In this document: one piece after another, positions 10,313 to 21,650 of the stretch | Layout: each line of letters opens with the position of its first letter | How positions within the stretch are numbered: position 1 is the first letter of the stretch | Source of the DNA: Apiosordaria backusii | Taxonomy: Eukaryota > Ascomycota > Sordariomycetes > Sordariales > Lasiosphaeriaceae | Length of the DNA: 64,000 bases | Assembly (NCBI GenBank): GCA_030549205.1 | Contig: JAUKTV010000006.1 | Location: 2,436,501-2,500,500 of the forward strand | Direction of reading: 5' to 3' | Notes under the pieces: generated by a model | Told to the model about the DNA's origin: nothing | Databases searched by the model: none | Seen by the model: the letters and a program-made list of their open reading frames with translations, nothing else | Translations under genes and position numbers: made by a program

Positions 10313-11623
10313 CTAGTCGTCATGCAGCCAGTCACACCCTCCCACCATCTGCCCATGTAGCACCCGCTTAAAGATCCGATAGTTGCTATCCTCCGCGCGA
10401 GTGCCAGGCTTGTCCAACACGGCAAAAACCACATCTGTCCACCAGCACGCCGATGAAAACTCATCCTCCCTCAGCACCTCCAGCCAGCAGTGCGCCATAT
10501 CCTCAGCCGGGTTTTGGTAAGTATTGATTCCGCAGCCGATGGCCCCGAGCACGATCCTCGGGTGCCGGTGGTAAGCAGAGAGCCTCAACACCAGCCTCAT
10601 CCTGTCCTTTGTCGCGTGGCGGTCCCCGTCCCATCGGAAAATCCACTTCTTCCGGAAGTCAGGCCCCGAAGGAATGTTGAAGCTCCTCTTCTCCGGCTGC
10701 CAGATCATGCTCGCCGTGATGGCGCTCACGACGGGCAGCGTGTGCGGCGAATCAATATCCAGCAGCTCGTCCCCTGTTTCCCACGGGCCGCGGATGACAA
10801 CAACGTAGGGGCTGTAAATCGCCGAGAAGTACGGCAGCGGCCACCTCGCCTTCTCCAGGCTCGTCGCCAGCGAGGTGCGGTAGCACAGTGACTCGGACTG
10901 GGTGAAATCCCCGTTCCGCCACCCGTCTCCTGGGCGGTGGCCTGGGCGGTGGGCGTCGCCAAAGTTGAGGATCAGCGGGTTCCAGTTGATCTCCCCCGCC
11001 AGCGACCTGGCCACGGGGGGATGCGCGCCGAGGCTGAGCGCCGCGTCGAGGGTGTCCATGTCCACCACCCGGATGGTAGCGGCCCTGGTAAAAGGCGTAG
11101 CAGTGGGGTCGAGACGCTTGGTTTCGCGCAGCTCTCTCTCTTCACAGAATGCTGCGTCGGCGCTTTTGCCCAGCCGCTGGAGGACGCCGGGCAGGACCCG
11201 GCGGGTCTCCTCGCCAATGTTCATGAACCGCACGCGCATCTCGGGGGCGATGATGCTGCGGTCTACCGCCGGACCAGGCTCCGAGTAGTCCGTCACGGTT
11301 TCCGCGTACGGAGCGGGAGGCGGCGGTCGCAGGTGAGGGGGAACGAGCTTCAGGTAGGGATCCTTTGATACTCTTGATATTCTTCCCGTAAGCGGCATCG
11401 GTCGTGGTCCCACGAGGGGTCCCGGCCGAGTGTCATACTTTTTGGGAACATCGTTCAAGAAACGGATAGGCCGGCCTGTCGGATGGGGCTCGCCAGGTCG
11501 CTGGCCGTAGAGATATATCCTTCTGGATTTAGCTAGTCGTTCTCTTTCTCGTTGCCGTTGTGCCTGCCATGGCAAGTTTCGGTACCAGCTCCAATTGTTC
11601 CAGGGAAACTCCCAACCACTCAT
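10313..11623 (-). CDS. PARG-like TIGR02452 / DUF2263 protein (copy 1)
   Basis: Single exon, 436 residues. An Arg-rich, Pro-rich N-terminal extension of about 125 residues precedes a microbial-type poly(ADP-ribose) glycohydrolase-like domain. The ADP-ribose loop reads PGDGWRNG (231-238), followed by SLCYRTSL (245-252). The family usually has a Glu-Glu pair just before that Cys; here it is Ser-Glu-Ser (243-245), so one catalytic Glu appears lost. The C-terminal RIVLGAIGCG and WWTDVVFAV blocks match the family. Relatives hydrolyse ADP-ribose chains; this copy may be altered or binding-only. A second, shorter copy at 32429-33433 keeps the Glu-Glu pair. Confidence 0.8.
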   Translation of the reverse strand: MSGWEFPWNNWSWYRNLPWQAQRQRERERLAKSRRIYLYGQRPGEPHPTGRPIRFLNDVPKKYDTRPGPLVGPRPMPLTGRISRVSKDPYLKLVPPHLRPPPPAPYAETVTDYSEPGPAVDRSIIAPEMRVRFMNIGEETRRVLPGVLQRLGKSADAAFCEERELRETKRLDPTATPFTRAATIRVVDMDTLDAALSLGAHPPVARSLAGEINWNPLILNFGDAHRPGHRPGDGWRNGDFTQSESLCYRTSLATSLEKARWPLPYFSAIYSPYVVVIRGPWETGDELLDIDSPHTLPVVSAITASMIWQPEKRSFNIPSGPDFRKKWIFRWDGDRHATKDRMRLVLRLSAYHRHPRIVLGAIGCGINTYQNPAEDMAHCWLEVLREDEFSSACWWTDVVFAVLDKPGTRAEDSNYRIFKRVLHGQMVGGCDWLHDD

Positions 11624-12220
11624 TTTGGACGTTATAGGTACACAAGAAGATTTCCAAGAGTTTCACAAAGCTGGACCAAGAAGTTGGGTTTATCCAGGCT
11701 GCTGCAAGACGGGACTTTTTCTGCGGACCTTTAAACTATCCCTCCTGAAAGAAATCATTTCGTCTTCGCCCGAGGGGAAAACCAAAGTCTCGAGAGTCCG
11801 GCACAAAGAAAGTCAAGTTGTGGTCGACTGTCGTGAAAGGAACGTCCTCTATGGTAAAGACCCGGTCACAAAGACACAATGGCTCCGCGAGCCGTCTAGA
11901 CTTTCTTAATTCGAAAGCTACCCGATCTCCAACAATGCTGTCCAGTCAATCAGAACACATTTCATGCCGTTTGGGCGCCGTGCTATTCAAGAGAAGAGTA
12001 TTCATTGTCAGTTTATCAGTGAAAGCTTTGTTCCATCATGTGGAGGTGGACGTTAGAGTGCTTCTATTGAACAGGTTCACTGTGGCGATGTCGAAAGCTC
12101 AAATTTCATTGTATCATAAGGTAGGGAGGTCACGGATCAAACCGAGACTAACCCTACCACAGCGCCCTTAGACAGGAAAACTGAACACTTCCTGAATAGT
12201 CGGGCATAGTTCAGACCTAT
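11624..12220. other. Intergenic region
   Basis: About 600 bases upstream of the PARG-like gene and downstream of the secreted-protein gene. Short frames only; no recognisable gene, RNA or repeat. Confidence 0.5.
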
Positions 12221-12995
12221 CTAACAATGATCTGATTGGTCGTAAACAACAAAAACATTGAACTTGTCCTTGACGAAATACCCCTTACCCTTGACATAAC
12301 CGGTGTCAGTCTCACACTTGTTGAAAACATAGTACGCACCATCGGCAATCTGTCCCCACTGGAGCTCTTTTTCATTGTTATCCTGGTCATCCTTGTTAGT
12401 GCACGACGCAAAGAGTGAGTAGATGCAGCCAAAGACAACAACCAACCTCATTACACCACCAAATTGCCGACTTCCACGAACAGCTAACCCGTCCACAATT
12501 CCCCGGACCCGGGCCATTCTTCGCAGTACCCGGCACCCCACGCAGATACTCAATCCCCCACACAATTGCAAACCCAATCGCTTTGTCATAGTCGATATCA
12601 CAATCGGTAAACTCAGGGTACTGGTCGGCTGAGATCGAGCTGGCATGTGGGGGAGGAGGGCGCCGCCGCAGCTGGGCCTGGAACGTTGCGTTCCACCCGT
12701 GATAGTCGGCTTCCATCTTTGCAATCGCCGCCTGGATGGTGCCGTTCACGGTGGCGGTGGGACCGTTGGGATCGTCGGCTTTGATGGGGAGGTCCCAGAA
12801 AATGGGGACGGTGGTGTAGCCCTCGATGCCGGGGGTCTTGGCACTGGAGTCAAGAGAGGTTGGGACGCTGTAGGCAGGCTGCACTCCATGATGTATCAGC
12901 AACCTGAACTGTCAGAGGTTGAAGTTAGTTGATGGTCGATGTCGTACGCTAGAGAAAGCCAATATACTGGCAAGGAAGGCGGAGCTGGGAAGCAT
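12221..12995 (-). CDS. Small secreted cysteine-containing protein (three exons)
   Basis: Exons inferred at 12995-12948, 12908-12447 and 12382-12221 (223 residues). Exon 1 encodes a 16-residue hydrophobic signal peptide start (MLPSSAFLASILAFSS). A very short intron (39 bp, GTACGA...GACAG) leads in phase into the main exon, and a second intron (GTTGGT...CCAG, branch CTAAC) leads to the last. The C-terminal half has Cys residues in CGRVSCSW, WWCN, NKCE and a terminal DHC. The pattern of an 'ADGAYYV...C...FNVFVV...C' end is seen in fungal small secreted proteins of unknown role. An alternative last acceptor at 12391 adds three residues. The small first intron is the weakest part of the model. Confidence 0.65.
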
Positions 12996-13659
12996 TGTGG
13001 TAGGATCGTGAGTGTACCATCCAGGTTGTGGTTGATGTGTGTTGGAGGATCGTGAGCTTGTATTCCGGGTTGCTGATGGGGATTGAAACGCCAGGGATTG
13101 TTGGAGACGAGGAAAAGGCCCTCAGTGGGATGTCTGAATATATGCAACACTTGGTCAACGACGGCTGACAACGCCGAGGCAGGAGCTCCTCGTTCATTTC
13201 GTCCGGGATGCCCCACCAGTCTAAGTGATCTCGGCCGCAAGTGCCCACCATTCTTTCCAGGCTAACTCCTTCAAAGAGACCTCATCAGTGACCTCTCGTC
13301 GCCATTTCTCCTGCCCTCTCGGACAAAGCCATGAGTGGAACCATCGTGACTTGTATCCAAGGTGTCGTGCAAAGCTTGCCGGGTCCATCAGCGCTGTTTG
13401 GGGCGACAAGAGTGGCTCATCGTTTGTCCAACCTTATCCCAAAGTCCTCAGTCTCCACTAGTTGAAAATTCTAGCAGAGGGGCACCTTGCTTTTCCGCGA
13501 TATCGTGAGATGCCATGACATCATGAGAGGATTATCCACGCCTACGCAAGATCACACGGCACCCAGGAATGAAGAAGGAAGCTATTTCTACAGGACTGAA
13601 ACTCCGGATGAACCTTCTATAACCCACCTATCACAACAAAAAACAAACCCTTACTCTCC
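12996..13659. other. Intergenic region
   Basis: About 660 bases between the secreted-protein gene start and the SDR 3' end. No gene or repeat recognised. Confidence 0.5.
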
Positions 13660-14691
13660 TCACAAAATCCCTTTCACGCTCTCGACAAAATCAACAACCG
13701 TTTCCTCCCACGGCGTATACCCCACCCCCGTAACCCTCACAACCTTGCTCCCGTCAAAAAACCTCTCCTTCGGATACCCAAACCCCTTTTCATATCCCTT
13801 CCCCGGCTCACCCCTTTCAATCATGCCCTCCCGCTCAGGGTACCTCTCCCTCAAGACATCAGCCACCCCCTGAGCAGGAACATGATACCCACTCAGCAAA
13901 AACCTCTCCCCATTTACTCTCTCCGGATTCTCCGCCCCAAACAAAACCACCCTCGCCACGTCCCTCACATCCACATACGACGGGAACGCCCCCGGCACCC
14001 CGGATTTCGCTAGCTCGGTCCCAGAGTAGACATCACTAATCAGTTTTGTCGTGCCGTGTATCTTTTCCTTTGACTCCGGCAACACAACAGGGGGGCCGGC
14101 AACAAACACGGGGTTGATAGCCGCAATTTTGAATTTTGGGTGGTGTTCATCCCTGAATCTCCACACGGCTCTCTCAGCGGCGGTTTTGCTAGCAGAGTAG
14201 ATTATATGGCCTGGTGTGTTGGTGCCCAACTCTTTCACAATCCTCTCAGCGGAATTATTCCAATCCGACTCGTCAAAACTCGTCTTGGTTGACTCCGAAT
14301 CAAGGATGGCGGCGATGGAGCTCATGAAAATGAAGGATTCAACGGACGGTTCGGTGATGGCTGACTCGAGCACTCGCAGGGCGCCCTCGACTGCGGCGGT
14401 CAAGACCGGCTCAGGATCAGTAAAGGAAAGGGAGACGGGCGAGGCGAGGTGGGCAACGGTGGTGACGCCTTTGATAGCTTTATCGAATGCCCCGGGGATG
14501 GTGATGTCCGGGACTTCGACGATTTCGAGGTTGGCGGCGAGGTCGGCGGGAATGGAGGAGAGGAGGGCCTTGGTGGAGGAGAGGGAGCGGGCGGTTCCGC
14601 GGACGCGGTAACCCGCTTGGAGGAAGGTAAGCGCGGTGCGGGCGGCGATGTAGCCGTTTATGCCGGTGATCAGAGCAAGACCTTTGGACAT
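13660..14691 (-). CDS. NAD(P)-dependent extended SDR reductase (epimerase/dihydroflavonol reductase-like)
   Basis: Single exon, 343 residues, the usual length for the family. The Rossmann motif TGINGYIA is at 9-16. The catalytic set is complete: Ser124/125 in FMSSIAA and YSASK at 165-169. The chain follows the Gre2 / cinnamyl-alcohol / methylglyoxal-type reductases, which reduce carbonyl groups using NADPH. The substrate cannot be told from sequence. The 5' half of the sense strand is C-rich and the 3' half G-rich, a pattern shared with several neighbours. No cluster partner is adjacent; the AT-rich transposon block starts about 470 bases upstream of its start codon. Confidence 0.88.
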   Translation of the reverse strand: MSKGLALITGINGYIAARTALTFLQAGYRVRGTARSLSSTKALLSSIPADLAANLEIVEVPDITIPGAFDKAIKGVTTVAHLASPVSLSFTDPEPVLTAAVEGALRVLESAITEPSVESFIFMSSIAAILDSESTKTSFDESDWNNSAERIVKELGTNTPGHIIYSASKTAAERAVWRFRDEHHPKFKIAAINPVFVAGPPVVLPESKEKIHGTTKLISDVYSGTELAKSGVPGAFPSYVDVRDVARVVLFGAENPERVNGERFLLSGYHVPAQGVADVLRERYPEREGMIERGEPGKGYEKGFGYPKERFFDGSKVVRVTGVGYTPWEETVVDFVESVKGIL

Positions 14692-15159
14692 GGTGACTGT
14701 GGGTGATGGTGGTGGTTGACGATTTGGTGCTGGGTAGTAGTATCTTCAAGCAATTGAGAAGCACTTGATATGCTTAATCTGAATTCTGTTGGCTTGAGGT
14801 TGAAGAATGGATTGTTTGTTGAGAAGCTGGATCTAAGCCTATCTTAAATACATCTTGTCAAGGTACATGACCAGGTAATTCCAAATCTCCATTTCAAAGC
14901 ACCACCTTACAAATCTAACGCTTCAGGTTTTGAGATGCATCATCATCTCGAATCCACCCCGGTCCGGAGTTCATCCTGCATGCCGGGCTGAAATGGTGAG
15001 GCTCGGCCTCGGGACGCTTGGGCCGGGATTCAACCTCTGTCGGGATTGAGGCTTGTGATTAGTGAACAAAGAATGAGAAAGGCTGTTCAGTAATCCATGT
15101 GTTGCCATCGAGGCTGAGTGGTCGGTCGCGCTTCGCATGGCCGCGGCATCCGCCAATCA
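14692..15159. other. SDR upstream region next to AT-rich block
   Basis: About 470 bases of normal composition holding the SDR promoter. Composition changes abruptly to AT-rich near 15160. No gene seen. Confidence 0.5.
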
Positions 15160-15903
15160 TAGTTCAACGTACAAGACCCAAATTTTATCCCTCATTCCTA
15201 ATACCCTACATACTAATTACTAAACTATAAAGTCAACTTTTAATAATAAATACTTTATACCCTCGATCCCTCCCTATAATTCTACTTTTCCTCCTCTTCC
15301 TTTTATTTTCTTTAACTTTAACTTTATATATTCTAACTAATAATAAAAATACTACAATTAAACTTAAATATATAATATAATATAACGCAATATAACTTAC
15401 TACCCCTTAACGCCAATATTTAAAGGACAAATTAACTTGTTTAAATTAATCTACAATTCTTTCTAATCTACTACTCTCCCTAATTTACTATACTAAAGTA
15501 TATACCTAATTAAATTTAAAATTTGCAAACTAAGGATAAAAAGCTAGCATTTTAATAAATAGTAAAAACCTTAATTCTATAACGTTTAGTTTTAAAGGAT
15601 AAGTTAATTAAACTGCCGCCTAATAAATTTATAGAATAAATTAAATACTTAAGTATCAATTTAATAAGAATGTTAATATTTACTTTAAAGCAATACCAGT
15701 TAATTATATTAAAATAAAAAGTAAAAACTAAGCTATTAATAAAAATTTTAGGACTTTAGATATAATCTATAGAGTCTAAAGATAATAAAATAAAGAACCT
15801 TTTTTTTAAAATTTTTAATATTTAACTATAATATAGATATTATACTTCTTAAAGCCAGAGCCGGAACTAGCAAACCTACCGTAATACCTTTAATTATTAT
15901 CTA

Positions 15904-15908
15904 TCTAT
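15904..15908. repeat. Target site duplication, left copy (TCTAT)
   Basis: TCTAT directly precedes the left LTR, and the same five bases directly follow the right LTR at 22297-22301. Five-base duplications are standard for Copia and Gypsy integration. Confidence 0.85.
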
Positions 15909-16554
15909 TGTTAAGATAGGTGTCTCACAGGCCTATAGATATAGACCTATGCAAGGAACGGTGCAGAACACTAAGAGCAAAGAGGGCTTTATCTGCAGTA
16001 TAGAACAGTGGCTAGGCACTAAAGGAAGGTGGATTATAGAGGCAATGCCCTATAATATATAGAAGGTAAACATTATAATATAGGCTTATAAGGTACTGTA
16101 AAATATAGTAAATCAGTATATTAAATTAACTTATTAACTAAGAAAATATCATAGTAAACAGTTATAAAGGACAAAATCTATTATAGATCTTCAGCTCTAT
16201 ATTACTTTCTAAACCTCTCTTTGTTCTAAAGCCTAAATGCCTGTTAAGTCTGCTAACTATAAGGCTTAAATATCTATTAAGTCTGCTAATTATAGACTTA
16301 ACTGGCCAGCTAAATCTAACTATTAAATATACTAATTAAAAGCCGTTTATAGAATATAAGGCACTAACGTTTTACTATTATAATACACTAACTGCCTAAA
16401 ACTTCGGGCTACTTTAAAGGTCTGAAGACTACTGCAATTACTATAGTAAAGTATTAATAAGCGCTATAATTCCAAGCTATTAGTTATTATTAGCCCTATA
16501 AGTTATAGGCTAAAATATACTATAAAGTCTATAATTAAGTACTATATTTTAATA
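15909..16554 (-). repeat. Left LTR (3' LTR of the minus-strand element)
   Basis: 646 bp, starting TGTTAAGATAGG and ending TTTTAATA. It is a direct repeat of 21651-22296; almost all differences are C/T or G/A. Its outer (left) half keeps much more G+C than the matching half of the other LTR. It contains a 33-bp internal duplication (16229-16261 and 16262-16294). Confidence 0.9.
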
Positions 16555-19500
16555 CCCTCTCTATAACTGTAGTATATAGTATTAATTAAAAGGGCTTAGA
16601 AAGGTTTAATAGTAAGATAAAAGTATTAAATAGTACTATAAGTAAAGCTTTAATAAAGCTGTTAATAAACATCTTCTCTATAAGAAGGTAAGTTATAGTA
16701 ATAACTCTAATAAATATAGCCTCTTTAACCCTTTAAAATTAAATCAAAGTATATTTAGTTCAGTAATTATACTTATCGCTATAAACAGTAGTAATAGAGC
16801 CTTTATTATTATATAATAGAAAGGTAGGGTCTATAATAGGCTTGGAAATTTCTTAAAAAAGACTCTTAAGCTATATAGCTTCCTTAAAGCCTTCGATAAG
16901 CCTAATATATTCAGCCTTTAAAATACTAAAAGATATAGTAGACGCTTTCTTAGATTTCTAACTAATAGGTCTTTTAGCTAAAGTAAATAGCTAACTATAG
17001 ATAAATTTAATACTTTCCTTATACTTAACCTAGTTACTATTAATAAAGCTAATAGGCTTTAAGTTACTATTAAAACTATAACTAATAGTACTGTAAATAC
17101 TAGAATAAAGGTAGGAAAGTAGTAATTTTACAGCTTTTAAGTAGATATTAATAGGCTATATTAAGTATTGTAAAAGCTATTAAACGTTAAAGGCTATATT
17201 AAGTTTGGTTTAAACTATAATGTATATCGAAGTACTAATTAATTATTAATATAGATATTAATTAAAAAGGCTTATAGAGGTTCTAAGCCTATTGCCTTTA
17301 CTTATAATTCTAAAGCTTAGTAAAAGGGAAATTAACTTAATACTAATTTTAAAGTACTTAATTACCTCTATAATATAGGCCTTTTAGTAAATTTAAAGGT
17401 ACCGTTAAGGCCTATTGTATTTAATTTAAATACTAAGGAAATAGCAAGTAGGACTTAAATCTTCAATATTGTAATACTTCTCTATAGTATTCTTTAAGGC
17501 TTAAAACTATAAAGACTTAGGGCCTATAATTAAGTAATTATTAATATAGTTAATAATAAAGATCTTATAATTTAAGTAAAAATAAATAGCTATATTGAAG
17601 ATAAAGGGCTTAAAACTTAAGGCTTAGGTTATTATAAAGACTTTCTATTATTAAAAGTAAAAAGCTTACTTTAGGCTATATAAAGATTTCTTTAGTAAAA
17701 TAACTTAGTCTTTAATAAGGTCTTATCTAATTATTTTTAATAGTATTATAGCGCTAGCACTACTATAGGCAAACTTAAATAGTCTTTATAGAATTTTAAT
17801 ATAGATATTAAAATCGGTCTTTAAGTTTAAAAAGGCTTTTATAAAGTCTACTTACTTTAAATTCTAATTAAATATAGTTATAAAGGCTAGTATAATTCTC
17901 TAAATTAAAGGCCCTATAATAAAAGTATAGGTCTATTTAAAATCGATTCTAAAGGCCTATTAGAAACCTTAAGTAACTAATCGGGCCTTAAACTTTACTA
18001 TAATACTTTATAAATTCTTTTTATCTTTAAAGACTTAACAGCTTATAATAAGCTTTTTCTTAATTTAAAATTGGTAGATAAAATAAAAAGTCTTAATAGT
18101 AAGAAGTTAGTATAATTTAATAAAGATAGCCTATAACTATTACTCTTTTTTAAAGTATTTTAAAGCTTACTTAAAAATATTAAGCTTTAAAGCCCCTATA
18201 GAATAGCACTTCTTATAGTAAAAAACTAAATAAAAAATAAGCTTACTATAATCTATATTATCTATAGGTATAAATTCTTTATATTACTTTTATAAAGTTT
18301 AAAATAAAAGGATCTTAATAATAATAAAAGATATTATAGGTATTAGAATTGTAAGCTTAAATAGTAATTAAGTAAGTAGTATAGGAGATAATTTAAGTAT
18401 TAAGGAATTAGAAATTAATAAAATAGAAGGACTGTAAATAGAAAGTTTAAGGACTTAAATAATAGTATCTTCCTTTAACTTATTAAAGTAATTAAAAACC
18501 TCTAAAGGACTTATAGGGCTTAAAGGACTTACAATCTAAACTAATAGGTCTTTATAGAACTTAATAAAGCTGGTTTTAATAACTTTATTTAAGCTTAAGT
18601 AAATTAAGTAGGTTTAATAACCTAGAATAACTATAAGTCTTTCTTTAATTCTTTAAAAGGTAAGTTTAAAACCTATAGCTTAATCCTTAATAGGAATATA
18701 TACTATAACCTTAGTATCTATAGCTTTATAGTTTAAAAGGTTTAGTTAATATAGTACTTAAAAAGGCAATAGTTTATTATAAAAGGCTTAATAAAGTGTA
18801 AAATCCCTAAAGCTTTAAGCTATATAGTTAATGATTTTTACTATAAGAATAGTTATATATTTTTAAAAAGTAATAAAGAGGCTTAAAGTTAAAATAGTAA
18901 CTTTAAAATAGTTTAAAATAACCCTAATAGAATGCTCGGTTAGGCCATTTTAATTAGAAGTTTTAAGGCTTAATATACTAAAGCCGATACCTTTTTTAAT
19001 AAGGTAAGTATTTAAAGGAAGGACTTCTTTTCCCCTATTATAGTAAAAGTAAATAGGGTATTGCCAAAAGGTATTGTTTAAGCCTTTAAATAATAAATAA
19101 AGTACTATAACGGTATTATCTTTAGTAGTTAATAGCTTAAGAAATTAAAAATAGGTCTTTTAATTTACTATAATTAAGCTATAAGGCTTTTTTAATAGTA
19201 AAATAGGCTTAATAGTAATAATATCCTCTTTTAAGTAGCTTAAGGTAAAAGGAAAGTCCTAAATAAGATTCTTAAAAAGCCGTTAAAGGATTTTTATAGT
19301 ATTATAGCTTTTATAAATTAAATCCTTAAACTTGACTTTCTATAAATTAAGTATACTTTTAATAATAAAAAAGGTTTTTTTTAAAAGGTTAAAACCTATA
19401 TACTTAAGCTGTATATATTAAAGGATAGTTAATTAAATTAAGGTTAGTAAAGGCTTATTAAAATCTTTAAAAGACCTATTCTTTTTTAAAGAGTTAAAAG

Positions 19501-21377
19501 CTTTAGAAGAAACTCCTTTTAAAATTTCAAAAGCTTTAAAGGCTTTAAAAAAAGTAAAGTAATTACTAAAGCACTGTTAATAAAATACCTTTAATTAAAG
19601 TTGGCCTTTAAAGTTAAGGTAAAATCTTAATCTTTTAAAATTTAAAAAGGTAATAAAATTGCAATTATTATTAGTAAGCTTTTAATTATATAAAGCTTTT
19701 TTAGTACTATATAAGCAGTCCTTATTAACGATATTTAATAGAAAAGTAAAAATAAAGAAGGTTTTAATAAGGTTAATAGTTAAAAAATAGGCCTTATTAT
19801 TATAGGTTTTAGTAAAAAATTAAACTTTTATAATACCTTTACCGATAATTCTTATAAGGCTATTTTCTATAGTTAAAGGCTTAACCTTTACTTTAATAAA
19901 GTTAGTAAAAAGGTTTTTATTATTATAAATATAGACTATAGACTTAATATTAAAGAATTAAGCTTCTTTTAAAGCTAGGTTAGTATAGTTAGTTAAGTTA
20001 ATAGATATAGAAGGTAGGACCTTAGAAAATAAAAATACTGTAAACTTAGTAAAGCTATAGTATTTATAAGGTATAGTTAGCTTTAAAGGTTCAGTACTAT
20101 AGAACCTTATATTAAGGTTAAAACTTACTATAAAAGAAATTTCTTTAAAATTTCCAAGGTTTTTAGTATCTTCTTTCTTTTTATCTTCTTTTTTCTTTTT
20201 CTTCTTTTTAATAAACCTAGGCTCTATAGGGTTTCTTATAGAGGCATTTAAAGCCTTTAAAGCTTTAGAATCTTTAATAAAGGTAATATAGGAATAAAGT
20301 ATAAAAAGGGCTTAAGTAACTGTAGTATTGGAAATATAGGTCTTAACTAAAAGCTTCTTCTATAAAAATTCCAATATAAGGTAGTAGGAATAGTTAAAAT
20401 TATACTTATTTTAATAAATTAAAGCTCTAAAGTATTTATATTATAGTAGAAAACTACCTTTTAGTAAACTTAAATAATAATTAACCTAGTTAATAAACTA
20501 AATTATAATACTTAAGCTTTAAAGCCTTATAATAAAGGTATTAAACTTAATATTATATTTAATTACTTTTAATAAACTATCGAATTTAATAGTATAGTAA
20601 GCCCTATAGAGCTTATTTTAAAGGATAGCTTAAGTAGAGGTATATTAAGCTTATAATTATTAAAAAAGGATTACTAAAGAGTCTTTAGCTTTAATAATAA
20701 ATAGTAGGCCTATCTATAGGATATTTTAAATAATAAGAAAAAAGAAGGCTTTTAAGTTATCGTTTAGTAAATCAGTAATTAACTTAGGCTTATTTATAAA
20801 CTTAAAAAGGCCTAAAACCTTTATTTAAATAGTAAAAGCCTAGTATTAAAAGCGCTAGTTTTTAAAACCTAAAAGCTTTTATTCTTTAATAAAGTAAAGG
20901 ACCTATTTATTAAAATCCTTTACTAAAAGTATAGTAGTCTTTTAAGCAGTTTAATTTAAAAAAGGCACTATAATAGATATAGTAATAAGGGCTAATAGAC
21001 CTATATAAACTAAAGTAACTGAAGATAAGGATAGTATAGATAGGTCTATAGAAAATTTAAAAGAAGACTTAAAGGGACTTAAAATAGTATATTCCGGTAA
21101 AAGGCAAATATTAAAATTGTTAATATAGGTATTAACTTAGTTAATTTTAGTATTTAAAGCTTTAATTTAATTAGTAAAACCTACTATAGTAGCCTTAATC
21201 TTACTATTAAAGGTAACTATAAAGTTATTCTATAATTATTAAAAGTATTAAGCGAAGTTAAAGCCTTTAAAAAGATTAAAAGTTAATAAAAAGCTAAAGG
21301 TCCTTAAAACTTTAAAGCTTATAAAGGGGTTGTATATATCTTTATCCTCTATAATAAAGGAAGTTAAAGGCTTAAAA

Positions 21378-21565
21378 GGAAAGTAAAAGCACTGTTAAAA
21401 GTACTAGAATGCTATTTTTCAGGTCTTTAGTATTTAAAAAGGAAGTAAAAGTACTATTAGAAGTACTAGAATGTTATTTCTTAAGTCTTTAATGCTTAAA
21501 AAGAAAGTAAAAGTATTGTTAAAAGTGCTAAAACGCTATTTCTTAGGTCTTTAGTAGCTTAAAAT
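21378..21565. repeat. 62-63-bp tandem repeat, three copies
   Basis: Units start near 21378, 21441 and 21503. Each contains gaaagtaaaag, a block ending in ctattt, and 'aggtctttag' variants. The array lies just inside the right LTR, i.e. in the leader or early gag region of the minus-strand element. Differences between copies are RIP-type transitions. Confidence 0.85.
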
Positions 21566-21650
21566 AAATAGGGCTTACAAAATAGATATTATTATAGAGA
21601 CTGTAAAATAAAGAAATTTATTTAGATAGTATAAGCCTAGGCTTATAATC

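Noticed and set aside
18240..18290. Reverse transcriptase YxDD motif on the minus strand
   Set aside because: A vague match (ata gat aat) only; too degraded by RIP to claim.
21378..21565. CRISPR-like array
   Set aside because: Contiguous 62-bp tandem copies without spacers, inside a eukaryotic retroelement.
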